Positions 8,899 to 18,003 of a stretch of 63,646 nucleotides of DNA are shown piece by piece (positions within the stretch are counted from its first letter, which is position 1; every line of letters starts with the position of its first letter). The stretch covers positions 5,001 through 68,646 of the forward strand of contig NZ_PXOQ01000008.1 in assembly GCF_003008425.1 (NCBI RefSeq), written 5' to 3'. The stretch is from Aurantibacter aestuarii (GTDB lineage Bacteria; Bacteroidota; Bacteroidia; Flavobacteriales; Flavobacteriaceae). Below the pieces are notes generated by a model. The model searched no databases and had not been told where the DNA came from. It was given only the letters and a program-made list of their open reading frames with translations. Made by a program: the position numbers and the translations under genes.

Positions 8899-9693
8899 AT
8901 GCTTAAACAAGCTAATATTAAACTTATCGTTTCCGATATGGATGGTACCCTGTTAAATGCAGATCATGAAGTGAGTACAAAGTTTTTTAGTTTATTTAAA
9001 CAACTAAAAGCTAAAAATATATTATTTGTTGCCGCAAGTGGACGTACACATAAAAGTATATCAGAAAAATTAAACGCTATAAAAAAAGACATCATTGTAG
9101 TTTCTGAAAATGGTGCAATTGCTATACAAAAAGAAAAACTACTAGTTTCTACTCCAATTCTAACTCATAATTTTAAAAATTTAGTACACTTAATTTCTCA
9201 ATTAGATAATACATTTCCGGTATACTGTGGTAGACATCAAGTGTATATTAAAAAAAGTAATGAAGTATTTAGATCTTTACTTAAAGAATATTATCCAGAA
9301 TATGTCTGTGTTTCGGATGAGGCCGAAATTAAGGAACCTATTTATAAAATTGCCTTATTTCATAGTGAAAGTTCTGAACAATTTATATACCCACATGTGA
9401 AACATTTAGAAAATGAATTTAAAGTTAAAGTTAGTGCAAATCATTGGGTAGATATTTCTGAAAACTTAGCGCATAAGGGTCATGCTATTTCTTACATACA
9501 AGAAAAATTTGACATTTTACCCGAAGAAACTATGGTATTTGGAGACTATAAAAATGATATAGAAATGCTGCAACGTGCTAAATATAGCTATGCTATGGCA
9601 AATGCGCATCCAGATGTTAAAGCTGTTGCAACGTATCTCACCTTAAGCCATAAAGAGCAAGGTGTGGAACATATTTTGTCTCAGTTAATTTGA
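8899..9693 (+). CDS. HAD-superfamily hydrolase, Cof type
   Basis: 264 residues. Motif I is DMDGT (D13, D15), motif II AASGR, motif III the Lys in LAHKGHAISYI, and motif IV GDYKNDIEML. The large cap between motifs II and III is that of the Cof/type IIB subfamily, cytoplasmic phosphatases of sugar phosphates and nucleotides such as E. coli YbiV and Cof. The substrate cannot be deduced. It is a single gene, divergent from the sensor operon and convergent with the cyclase gene. Confidence 0.93.
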   Translation: MLKQANIKLIVSDMDGTLLNADHEVSTKFFSLFKQLKAKNILFVAASGRTHKSISEKLNAIKKDIIVVSENGAIAIQKEKLLVSTPILTHNFKNLVHLISQLDNTFPVYCGRHQVYIKKSNEVFRSLLKEYYPEYVCVSDEAEIKEPIYKIALFHSESSEQFIYPHVKHLENEFKVKVSANHWVDISENLAHKGHAISYIQEKFDILPEETMVFGDYKNDIEMLQRAKYSYAMANAHPDVKAVATYLTLSHKEQGVEHILSQLI

Positions 9694-9728
9694 GATAATC
9701 ATTAATTTGAAAGACAAATACTTTAATT

Positions 9729-10805
9729 TTATTCAAGCTCTACCGAATAAATTTTTAGTGGTTCCTCTTTTCCTTTTAATAAAATGTTCCCTAGGTTGCT
9801 GAACTTGTAAGTGGATTTTTTCACCTCTTTAAAAATATCATCTGAAATTAAAAGTGATACACCATAAGTATTACATTCTTCTTGAATACGTGAACACGTA
9901 TTAATTACATCTCCATGATAGGCAATTTCCTTTTTAACAACACCAACCTCTGTTACAGTTAAAATTCCGCCATGTACGCCTGCTTTAAAGTTAGGTAAAA
10001 CACCATATTTTTTTAAGTAGTATTTTTTTCTACGTTGAATTCTAGCATTAAAAGCAAAATAAATTTTCAAACAATTGTTGTTTTTAATGCCTCGTTTATA
10101 TTTCCAATTAATAACCGCTTCATCACCTACATATTGATAAACTTCAGCACTATACCTATTTAAAACCATATTAAGATCGTAAAAACAATCTTGAATAAGT
10201 CTACTATATTTTAAATGTCCTAATTGCTCAGCTATTGTTGTTGAAGATTTTAAATCTAGAAACATAAAAATTCGCTTTTCTTCCTGCGGATTTTTATAGT
10301 ATCCAATTAATAAATTGAATAAAACCCCATTTCCAAATTTTTTGTTTGCCATTTTATAAAAAGCCAAAATTTGAGACATAATAATAAAATACCCAACTAC
10401 AAGCCAAAAGGTATTACTCCTTAACCACCATAAAGAACCATTAGGAATATCTTTATCTAATCTACTTTCAACCAAAAAAGAAATAAACGTAGTAGATAAA
10501 ATTAAAATAATAAGATACAGGAAGGCCTTTTCTAAAATAATTAAAAAAATAGATTGCTTTTTTAAAAGATAACGCTCAAACAAAAACTCTATAATGCCAT
10601 AAAAAATACCTAAAACTACACCTATCCAAATACCAAAGTCTAACCATTGGGTTATTGGGATTTGGTCGTTATTGTTTTCTGTAATTTCTTGGCTAAAAGC
10701 AAAATAACGTATCATTATAAAAAAAGAAAACGCTAAACACCAGAATATTATGGATGTAAAAAGTAATGAAAAAAATCGTTTTATATAAAACCCTATATTG
10801 TACAT
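9729..10805 (-). CDS. membrane-bound class III adenylate/guanylate cyclase
   Basis: 358 residues. Four membrane helices fill the first 150 residues; the C-terminal half is a class III nucleotidyl cyclase domain with metal-binding D184 (FLDLKSST) and D228 (YVGDEAVI), and the later HGDVINTCSRIQE segment of the family. It would make cAMP or cGMP at the inner face of the membrane; which nucleotide is not clear. It stands alone between the HAD phosphatase gene and the large LamG gene. Confidence 0.85.
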   Translation of the reverse strand: MYNIGFYIKRFFSLLFTSIIFWCLAFSFFIMIRYFAFSQEITENNNDQIPITQWLDFGIWIGVVLGIFYGIIEFLFERYLLKKQSIFLIILEKAFLYLIILILSTTFISFLVESRLDKDIPNGSLWWLRSNTFWLVVGYFIIMSQILAFYKMANKKFGNGVLFNLLIGYYKNPQEEKRIFMFLDLKSSTTIAEQLGHLKYSRLIQDCFYDLNMVLNRYSAEVYQYVGDEAVINWKYKRGIKNNNCLKIYFAFNARIQRRKKYYLKKYGVLPNFKAGVHGGILTVTEVGVVKKEIAYHGDVINTCSRIQEECNTYGVSLLISDDIFKEVKKSTYKFSNLGNILLKGKEEPLKIYSVELE

Positions 10806-10912
10806 GTAATAAATCTACAAAATTAAATCGAATGTAAAGTTATAGTTTGTTTTATCAAACGATTTAATTTTTTTTTATGAATCTTAATTAAGAATTATCA
10901 AAATTCCATTAA

Positions 10913-10944
10913 AAAAAAGAGGCTACCTTTAAGGATAACCTCTT
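10913..10944 (-). terminator. terminator after the 1497-residue gene and small peptide ORF
   Basis: An 8-bp stem AAAAGAGG / CCTCTTTT with an imperfect inner part is followed on the minus strand by a run of T. It comes 22 bp after the stop of the 30-residue ORF at 10966, so that ORF lies on the same transcript. It may also act on the plus strand. Confidence 0.7.
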
Positions 10945-10965
10945 TTAAAATCTAATTTTTTAAGC

Positions 10966-11058
10966 TCAACTAAAATATAGATTTAAAGCAACTACAAGTA
11001 CTATTATATAGATAAGTACTAACAATACATTTATATTAGTTTTTATTATAGATTTCAT
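10966..11058 (-). CDS. possible 30-residue single-helix membrane peptide
   Basis: The last base of the stop codon of the 1497-residue gene is also the first base of an ATG (TAATG), opening a 30-codon ORF that ends in TGA. The peptide starts MKSIIKTNIN and continues as one uninterrupted hydrophobic stretch ending LNLYFS, that is, two N-terminal lysines and a single membrane helix. The stop-start overlap and the terminator just after it suggest translational coupling. No homologue is known to me; chance cannot be excluded in AT-rich DNA. Confidence 0.45.
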   Translation of the reverse strand: MKSIIKTNINVLLVLIYIIVLVVALNLYFS

Positions 11059-14000
11059 TAAATTTTAATCATTTTAATTGTTGCAAATTGTCCTAAATTA
11101 TTTTTTAAATGAATTAGATAAAGTCCTGCTTCTTGTTTTTCTAAAGAAAGTGTTTTTGTGGTTTGTAAGGCATCTTTTAAAATTAATCTTCCTGTGACAT
11201 CATACACCTCAACATTTAATGCTTTATCTGTTTTTATAGTAAATAGTCCTGATGTTGGGTTTGGGTAGATTTTAAAATTATCTAACTCAAAACTAGAAGT
11301 ACTTAACGTGGTAACATCTACATTTACAGGAACTCTGTTGGTTTCTGTTGCATTAAATTGAAGAATTCGTTTTACAAGATTGTCGTTAGAATCTGTTAAA
11401 ATAATATTATCATTTGCTTCAATTGCAAGACCTATTGGTGAGTTAAGTCCATTAATTAAAGTAACAATGTTTGTTCCATCGGCATTCATGCGTTTTATGG
11501 CATCATTCCCAGTATCTGAAATTATAATTTTTCCATCAGGTTGGACTTCTGCTTTGTGAGGTGAATTAAATCCACTTCCTAGAGTAACAATGTTTAAACC
11601 ATTAGCATCCATTCTTTTAATAGCATTATTTCCTGTATCTGCAATAATTATTTTACCGTCTGCTTGAACTGCAACGCCTCTTGGGTTATTAAATCCGCTT
11701 CCAAGAATTTCAATATTTGAACCATCTGGGTTCATTCTTTTTACGGAATTGGTAAAGTTATCTGTAAACAATATCTTCCCATCTGTTTGCACTGCTATAC
11801 CATATGATCTTATATATTCTACTGGAAATGTAGACGTATCTGCTTCTAATAATATTTCAATATTTGAACCGTCTGAATTCATTCTCTTAATGGTATAATC
11901 GTTACTCGACACTATTATTTTACCATCAGATTGTGTAGTAACACCAATAGGAACTCCAAAAACTCCTAATGATTCTATATTTGTGCCGTCTGCATCCATA
12001 CGTTTCACAACGTTATTTTGTGAGTCTGCAACTAAAATTTTTCCGTCTTGTTGTACAGTTGTATCAAATGGATTAATAAAACCAGAACCTAAGTCTTCAG
12101 TATTAAATCCGTGAGTTACTTGAGTTACATAATAAATGCCATTCGTTATAGGTGTTCCTGTTGCAATAGGTGATGTTGCAGTTTCGGTTTCAAACCAACT
12201 ACCATATGTATTTGGAAGTGGATCACTTACTAAATTAGCAACCGTTGCAGGGTAATTAAATGTTTGAGAATTATCTGAAATTCTATTTACTGTTACATCT
12301 AACCTTAATGAGCTTTCGCTTCCATTTATTGTTTGTGAAGCATAATAAGTCGCTTCATCTACCAAACTTGTATTACTTGGTAATAAGCTTCCACCGGTTG
12401 GAGAATTATACCATTGAATACTGTCTCCTGTTATTTCTACATCGGCTAAAGTTTTATCGTCTCCAGTGTATATCTGTGAATTTAATATTGAAGTAATTAA
12501 AACAGGAACTCTATTGCTTGGAGCAACTATTCTTTTTATTGAATGGTTATCATAATCTGCAATTACAATTCTTCCGTCTTGTTGTATAGCCATTTGTTGT
12601 GGAACATTAAAACCTGTTGCCAGAGTAATGATATTTGTACCGTCTGCATCTATTCTCTTAATTGTATTACTGCTAATATCTGAAAAAACAATTTTATCAT
12701 CAATTTGAATTGCTACACCTCCGAAAGAACCAGTAATTAAGGTTTCTAAATTAGAACCATCTGAATAAATACGTTTGATTCCATTTTGATCAACTACAAT
12801 TATCTTACCGTCTGATTGTACTGCTACATCAGATGGATTACTAAATACGCTACCTAATGTTATGATGTTAGAACCATCCGCATCCATTCGTTTAACAACG
12901 TTGTTATTATAATCTGCTACAATTATTTTACCATCTGTTTGTATTGCAACTCCACTTGGTCCGTTAAAACCACCACCTAATTGTAATATGTTTGAGCCGT
13001 CTTGATTCATAATTTTAACAGCATTATTAAACATATCTGCAATAATTATTTTATTGTCTGGCTGTATCGCTATACCACGAGGCATTAAAAACCCACTACC
13101 TAGTGTTTCTAAATTACTGCCATCAGCATCTATTCTTCTTACCTGACTATCTGAAAAATTAAATTTTGAATAAACTATTTTACCATCAGATTGAATGTCA
13201 ATTCCAAAGGGATCTATTTCACTATACACCGTTTCAACATAATCCAAGCTATTTTGCTCTACATAATATGTACCTGTACTTAAAACATCAGTACTTTGTA
13301 AAGAAACTCCACCAGTAGGACTTGTAAACCATTGCACACCAGAACCTAAACTTGGAGTGGTAACAATATCATTAATTGTACTATTAGAATTTATGGTTTG
13401 CGAGTCATCTAAAATTCTATTAACTACTATAGGTAAACGAGTATAGCTTTCTGTTCCGCTAATAGTTTGCGAAGCGAAATATGTACTATCATCTGTTAAA
13501 ATTGTTGAAATTGGCAATAAATTTCCATCGGTTAAAGCATCATACCATTTTATAGAGGTACCTGTTACTTGTAAATCTGCCAAAGTTTTATCATTACCAG
13601 TATAGATTTGAGTTAACCATAAAGTTTTAGGTGGAGAAACTGAAGGATTAACAGTTACAACAATTTCAACTCTTGAACTTTCACAACCATTTGAATTAGT
13701 TGAAGAAACCCAATACGAAGTATTCCCTACAATTGCTGTAGATGGTGTTGGTGCTGTAGTAGAGCCTGAACCTCCATTTGAACTCGTGTACCATAATAAT
13801 CCTGTACCATTTGCACCAACATTTGCTGTTAAAGGTGAAGCTGTATCTCCTAAATTATATGCAATGTTTGGTGATACTATGGGATTATTTGGAATTATCG
13901 AACCAGAATTTACAGGAGAACCCGATAACCAATTTGAAGTTGAACCATTTAAAGCAAAATTATTTAAAACGCCATTATTACTATTTGTAGTTTTATCTAT

Positions 14001-15551
14001 TAAACTGTTAATACCAGAATTATCGGCAGGATCTTGACCTTGATTAAACTGATAGTAAGCTATTAAGCCTAACTCATTACCAAATAACTCGCAATTCATT
14101 TCAGCATTTATTTGAGTAGTGTTTCTTACTATATTCCAAATACGAAGGTCATCTATATTTCCTTTAAAATATCTGCCTGTAGATTCAAGATTTTCACCTA
14201 TTGCGACATTAAATGTAGAGTTGTTTATAAAAGCTGTAGCTCCAACTTGATTTTCTAAAACACCATCCACATATATTTTTGCAGTTGTTCCATCGTAAGT
14301 TGTTGCAATATGATGCCAATTTCCATCGGTTACAGAAGTAGTCGAATAAAAATCTGTAAAAGCGTTCGTACCAGCAAAAGCAATTGTTCCTGTAGCTGTT
14401 AAAGCAACTCTCCAGCTATTATCTCCTTTTGTTATTAATGCGTCCCATTGTTCTGGTAACGTATTAGAATTCATCCAAAATTCAATGGTCATTTGATTTG
14501 TAAAATCAAAATTACTTTCATTAGGAATCTGCACATAATCGTTAACACCATCAAAATTTAAATGCGTAGCAAGATAAGTTACATTTACATCAATTTTTGA
14601 TCGAGTACTCTCACAACCATCATTATATGTGCTTGAAACCCAGTAGGAAGTTGTCCCAGAAATTGTAGTATCTGGAGTTGGCGCAGTCGACGAACCTGTT
14701 CCTCCAGTTTCACTGGTATACCATAACAATCCAGATCCTCCTGAAGTGGCTATTAATGGAGCAGTTGTTTCTCCATAGGCATAATTTATAGGTGTACTAA
14801 CTAATGGCGCTTCTAATGATGATAATGGAGAACCACCTAACCAATTTGAATTAGAACCAGACAAAGCAAAATTATTTAATGTCCCGTTAAAACCATTAGC
14901 TGTTGCATCATAAATAGTTGTTTCACTTGTATTAGATCCTGAATCTACACCTTGATTAAATTTATAATACGCAACTAATCCTGCTTCATTACCTTCTAAT
15001 TCACAATTAAAATCTGAAGTAACTAAGCCATTCCAAATTCTAACATCTTCAATATGCCCTTTAAAATATTCGTTTAAATCTACTCCATTACTAGATGGTG
15101 CTCCAATAGTTAAAGGTACATTTATTGATACATCATTTATAGTTTTAAAAACAAAACCCTGTAAATTTCCATTTACAAAAACTGACGTTCTAGTAGAATT
15201 AATACTCCATCTTATATGATACCAAGTATTTGGATTTAAAGTATAAAAAATTGAGCTGTAAGAAGTTCCATCGTAAATACCAATTCTGTTATCATTTTCA
15301 TTGATAAATAAACTCCATCGCGTTTGAGATGAATTTGCATTTTCTCTATAACTAACAACAGATTTATTATCAGAATTTGCCTCTATATAAACCCAAGCTT
15401 CTACGGTACCGATAGTAAAATTAAATGCATTATTATATGGTATAGTAACTCTATCATCTAATCCATCAAAATTTAAGTGTGTAGCATTTTGAGATTTAAC
15501 AAAACAACTTAGAAAAAGTACAATAAATGTGGTGTAAAACTTCTGTTTCAT
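11058..15551 (-). CDS. giant secreted LamG / six-bladed propeller protein with T9SS type A sorting domain
   Basis: 1497 residues. Signal peptide (about 1-20), LamG domain 1 (about 24-240), Ig-like segment (250-328), LamG domain 2 (330-550), further Ig-like segments (555-780), then two blocks of repeats at about 780-1010 and 1145-1390, and a T9SS type A tail (from about 1425: YPNPTSGLFTIKTD ... GLYLIHL...ATIKMIKI). Each repeat reads roughly DGKIIIAD-NN-VKRM-DGSN--TLGSGF-P-GVAVQ, about 41 residues, six per block, so two six-bladed propellers of NHL or LDL-receptor YWTD character. Probably a surface adhesin or glycan-binding protein; the ligand is unknown. A LytTR regulator and TPR kinase lie just upstream. 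Confidence 0.88.
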   Translation of the reverse strand: MKQKFYTTFIVLFLSCFVKSQNATHLNFDGLDDRVTIPYNNAFNFTIGTVEAWVYIEANSDNKSVVSYRENANSSQTRWSLFINENDNRIGIYDGTSYSSIFYTLNPNTWYHIRWSINSTRTSVFVNGNLQGFVFKTINDVSINVPLTIGAPSSNGVDLNEYFKGHIEDVRIWNGLVTSDFNCELEGNEAGLVAYYKFNQGVDSGSNTSETTIYDATANGFNGTLNNFALSGSNSNWLGGSPLSSLEAPLVSTPINYAYGETTAPLIATSGGSGLLWYTSETGGTGSSTAPTPDTTISGTTSYWVSSTYNDGCESTRSKIDVNVTYLATHLNFDGVNDYVQIPNESNFDFTNQMTIEFWMNSNTLPEQWDALITKGDNSWRVALTATGTIAFAGTNAFTDFYSTTSVTDGNWHHIATTYDGTTAKIYVDGVLENQVGATAFINNSTFNVAIGENLESTGRYFKGNIDDLRIWNIVRNTTQINAEMNCELFGNELGLIAYYQFNQGQDPADNSGINSLIDKTTNSNNGVLNNFALNGSTSNWLSGSPVNSGSIIPNNPIVSPNIAYNLGDTASPLTANVGANGTGLLWYTSSNGGSGSTTAPTPSTAIVGNTSYWVSSTNSNGCESSRVEIVVTVNPSVSPPKTLWLTQIYTGNDKTLADLQVTGTSIKWYDALTDGNLLPISTILTDDSTYFASQTISGTESYTRLPIVVNRILDDSQTINSNSTINDIVTTPSLGSGVQWFTSPTGGVSLQSTDVLSTGTYYVEQNSLDYVETVYSEIDPFGIDIQSDGKIVYSKFNFSDSQVRRIDADGSNLETLGSGFLMPRGIAIQPDNKIIIADMFNNAVKIMNQDGSNILQLGGGFNGPSGVAIQTDGKIIVADYNNNVVKRMDADGSNIITLGSVFSNPSDVAVQSDGKIIVVDQNGIKRIYSDGSNLETLITGSFGGVAIQIDDKIVFSDISSNTIKRIDADGTNIITLATGFNVPQQMAIQQDGRIVIADYDNHSIKRIVAPSNRVPVLITSILNSQIYTGDDKTLADVEITGDSIQWYNSPTGGSLLPSNTSLVDEATYYASQTINGSESSLRLDVTVNRISDNSQTFNYPATVANLVSDPLPNTYGSWFETETATSPIATGTPITNGIYYVTQVTHGFNTEDLGSGFINPFDTTVQQDGKILVADSQNNVVKRMDADGTNIESLGVFGVPIGVTTQSDGKIIVSSNDYTIKRMNSDGSNIEILLEADTSTFPVEYIRSYGIAVQTDGKILFTDNFTNSVKRMNPDGSNIEILGSGFNNPRGVAVQADGKIIIADTGNNAIKRMDANGLNIVTLGSGFNSPHKAEVQPDGKIIISDTGNDAIKRMNADGTNIVTLINGLNSPIGLAIEANDNIILTDSNDNLVKRILQFNATETNRVPVNVDVTTLSTSSFELDNFKIYPNPTSGLFTIKTDKALNVEVYDVTGRLILKDALQTTKTLSLEKQEAGLYLIHLKNNLGQFATIKMIKI

Positions 15552-15571
15552 AAACTTAAAATTTGTGGTTG

Positions 15572-15585
15572 ATGAAACAAAAGTA
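15572..15585 (-). promoter_or_regulatory. putative promoter of the 1497-residue LamG gene
   Basis: TACTTTTGTTTCAT on the minus strand has the -7 match TACTTTTG ending 27 bp before the ATG. The extension TTTGTTTCAT and the distance to the start match the promoter of the other LamG gene at 6666-6679. Confidence 0.45.
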
Positions 15586-15643
15586 TTTTTTTAAAGAATA
15601 TCTGTAATTTATATGTTATGGAATACAGACTTTTGTATGTGAA

Positions 15644-16309
15644 TTACATTTCTATATTTTTTTTGTAATTTCTTGAAATAGGCAATTCCGTAGTATATAT
15701 AAACACACTTGTAGCCGTTTTTTTGGTAATTTTATTTTGATTTATAATTATAGAACGATGTATTCTAAGAAATTGATTTTCATCTAACTTTTCATAAAAT
15801 TTTTCTAAAGATTCACGGATACTTATTTTTTTTGTATTAGTATAAATATCTATATAATTTCCATCGCTTTTAATAAATAATAAATCGTCTAAAGAAAGTT
15901 TAATTTCTTCAAAACCATCTTTTATTAGTATGCTTTGAGTTTTAGTTTTAAAATTTGCTAACTGTATTGCGGCTAAAAGATCGGTTTTTTTTAAAGGCTT
16001 TGTAAGGTAAGTTATTGGATTTGTAGCTATAGCTTTTTGTATAGTTGCATTGTCGTTTTGGGCTGTTATATAAATAACGTTTGCTTCTATGTTTTTTTGT
16101 TTAGCTAATTCTATTCCAGAATCTTTTCCTTCAACATTAATATCTAAAAGTAAAATTTCTGGTTTGAAATTATTTATTGTGAATAATGCATCTTCGCTAT
16201 TATTTGCAACTTTAACGTTGGTAAAACCAGAATTGTTTAACATTTTAAAAATAAAATCTGAAATCATTATTTCATCTTCTACAATTAGAATTTTTTTAGA
16301 AAAAACCAT
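15644..16309 (-). CDS. LytTR-family response regulator
   Basis: 221 residues. Receiver domain with the acidic pair E11/D12, phospho-acceptor D56 in LLLDINVEG and the conserved Lys in YLTKPLKK; then a LytTR DNA-binding domain (about 124-221; LFIKSDGNYIDIYT ... FLRIHRSIIINQNKI). It begins 4 bp after the stop of the TPR histidine kinase gene, its evident partner. The secreted LamG protein gene just downstream is a plausible target. Confidence 0.93.
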   Translation of the reverse strand: MVFSKKILIVEDEIMISDFIFKMLNNSGFTNVKVANNSEDALFTINNFKPEILLLDINVEGKDSGIELAKQKNIEANVIYITAQNDNATIQKAIATNPITYLTKPLKKTDLLAAIQLANFKTKTQSILIKDGFEEIKLSLDDLLFIKSDGNYIDIYTNTKKISIRESLEKFYEKLDENQFLRIHRSIIINQNKITKKTATSVFIYTTELPISRNYKKNIEM

Positions 16310-16313
16310 ATTG

Positions 16314-18002
16314 TTAGATGTTTTTTAAAAATTTAATTTTAAAGCCTGATGACGTTTCAATTTCAAAATTAACTTTTAGCTGGCGGCAAATTGTAGAAAT
16401 TAATTTTGGTGTATCGTTTTTATCCATTTTATTTTCACCATTATTAGAATATATAAAAGTAAAATTATTTTCGTTTTTAATAAGATGAAACTCTACTTCT
16501 CTTTTTAATTGGTTTTTTTGAAAAGCATGTTTTATGGTATTAATGTAAAGCTCTGTTAATAAAAGACCTAAATACATAGAAACATCGGTATCTACTTCAA
16601 AAGATTCTACGTCGAATAGATGATTTATATGATGTTCTTTAAATAAATCGTGAAAATTATTTTTAATTTCTAATAAGTATTGTTGAATATTTATCTTCTT
16701 CTTATTTTCAGATTTATATAAGTGCCGATGTAAAGTTGAAATAGACTCCACTTTTGAAAGAATCTTTTTTATACCATCAGAATTACTTTCGTTATACTTT
16801 TCTAATTCTTCAGAAATTAAAATGGTTATAAGCTGTAAATTATTATTAATTCTATGATTGGCTTCGCCTAACAAAAACTCATTTTCATTAGATAAATGTT
16901 TTAATTCTTTATTTTTCTTATTTATTTTATTATTGTAAAAAATCAAAACACATAAACTTATTAAAACCATAAAGACTATTAAATAAAATAATTTTTGAGT
17001 TTTTTTAGCATCTATAAGTTTTTGTTTTTGGAGATTAAGTTCGTTTTGTTTATTAGATATTTTATTTTCAAATTCAAGTTGCTTTATATAAAGATTGTTT
17101 TTTCTACTTTCAATTTCAATATTTTTAGATGAAGTTTTTTTATAATAATCATAAGCTTCTTCAAACTCTCCTCTTAAAGCATATAAATCGGTTAAATATT
17201 GATAAAATTGAGACGCTTGATGTGTATCGTTATTTAATGTTATATACTTTTCTGCCTCTAACAAAATGTCTATGGCTTTTTTAGAATCTAGTTCTTTAAT
17301 TTGATAATATCTAGCATAGTTTATACTATTATCTACATAAGGTAACCAAAGTTCATTATCTTTTGAATATTGCTCTGCCTTTTTGTAATGCTCTAAGCTT
17401 AATTTATCGTTAATTTTATATTCGTAAATCTGTGCAATTTCGTTTAATGTGTATGCAATAATCTCTTTATTTTCAACTTGAGAATCTAAATTAAATATTT
17501 GTTTTGAAGTCTCTAAAATGAGTTGTAAGGTATCTTTGTTATTGGCATGAAATGCGTTAAAACTTGCTATTTTTCTATTAAGATAATAAGCTACAATATT
17601 TACGTTATTAAATTTATTTTTGTTTGTATTATAAAATAGTTCTGAATCTTTTAAAGTACTGTTATTTAATGCTGGAGATACCGTACTTCTAGAAAGTTCT
17701 GCTTTTAGGGCATAAATAAGTAAAACACTATCTGGAACATTGTTTTTTATAATTTGCTTTTCTGCTTTATCTAAATAAAAATAACTACTATCTAATTTTC
17801 CTAAAGTTTTTAAAACTTTAGCATATAAAATATCATATTTAGAATTTGTGTTTTTTGATATTTTAGAGGCCTTTCTGTAGTAATAAGCAGCAGAATCTAT
17901 GTTATTATTTTCAAGACTATTTACAGATTTTTTAAATAATAAGTCTGACTGTGAATAATTGAAATTGATTGTTAATAGGAAGAAAAAAATAAAAAAGCGC
18001 AT
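16314..18002 (-). CDS. TPR-containing sensor histidine kinase (HisKA_2 type)
   Basis: 562 residues. N-terminal signal sequence (MRFFIFFFLLTINFNYSQS), a long helical TPR region facing the periplasm (about 25-300), a coiled segment, one membrane helix (about 338-358), then a HisKA_2-type phospho-acceptor region with EANHRINNNLQLI and a C-terminal ATPase domain (LLLTELYINTIKHAF). The HRxxNNLQ signature separates it from classical HisKA kinases. It forms a pair with the LytTR regulator 4 bp downstream. One base separates it from the stop of the asnB-like gene upstream, so the three may be one transcript. Confidence 0.88.
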   Translation of the reverse strand: MRFFIFFFLLTINFNYSQSDLLFKKSVNSLENNNIDSAAYYYRKASKISKNTNSKYDILYAKVLKTLGKLDSSYFYLDKAEKQIIKNNVPDSVLLIYALKAELSRSTVSPALNNSTLKDSELFYNTNKNKFNNVNIVAYYLNRKIASFNAFHANNKDTLQLILETSKQIFNLDSQVENKEIIAYTLNEIAQIYEYKINDKLSLEHYKKAEQYSKDNELWLPYVDNSINYARYYQIKELDSKKAIDILLEAEKYITLNNDTHQASQFYQYLTDLYALRGEFEEAYDYYKKTSSKNIEIESRKNNLYIKQLEFENKISNKQNELNLQKQKLIDAKKTQKLFYLIVFMVLISLCVLIFYNNKINKKNKELKHLSNENEFLLGEANHRINNNLQLITILISEELEKYNESNSDGIKKILSKVESISTLHRHLYKSENKKKINIQQYLLEIKNNFHDLFKEHHINHLFDVESFEVDTDVSMYLGLLLTELYINTIKHAFQKNQLKREVEFHLIKNENNFTFIYSNNGENKMDKNDTPKLISTICRQLKVNFEIETSSGFKIKFLKNI

Positions 18003-18003
18003 A

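Noticed and set aside
13778-14037. Plus-strand ORFs inside the LamG repeat region
   Set aside because: Mirror-frame shadows of the minus-strand gene; compositions follow the antisense of its repeats.
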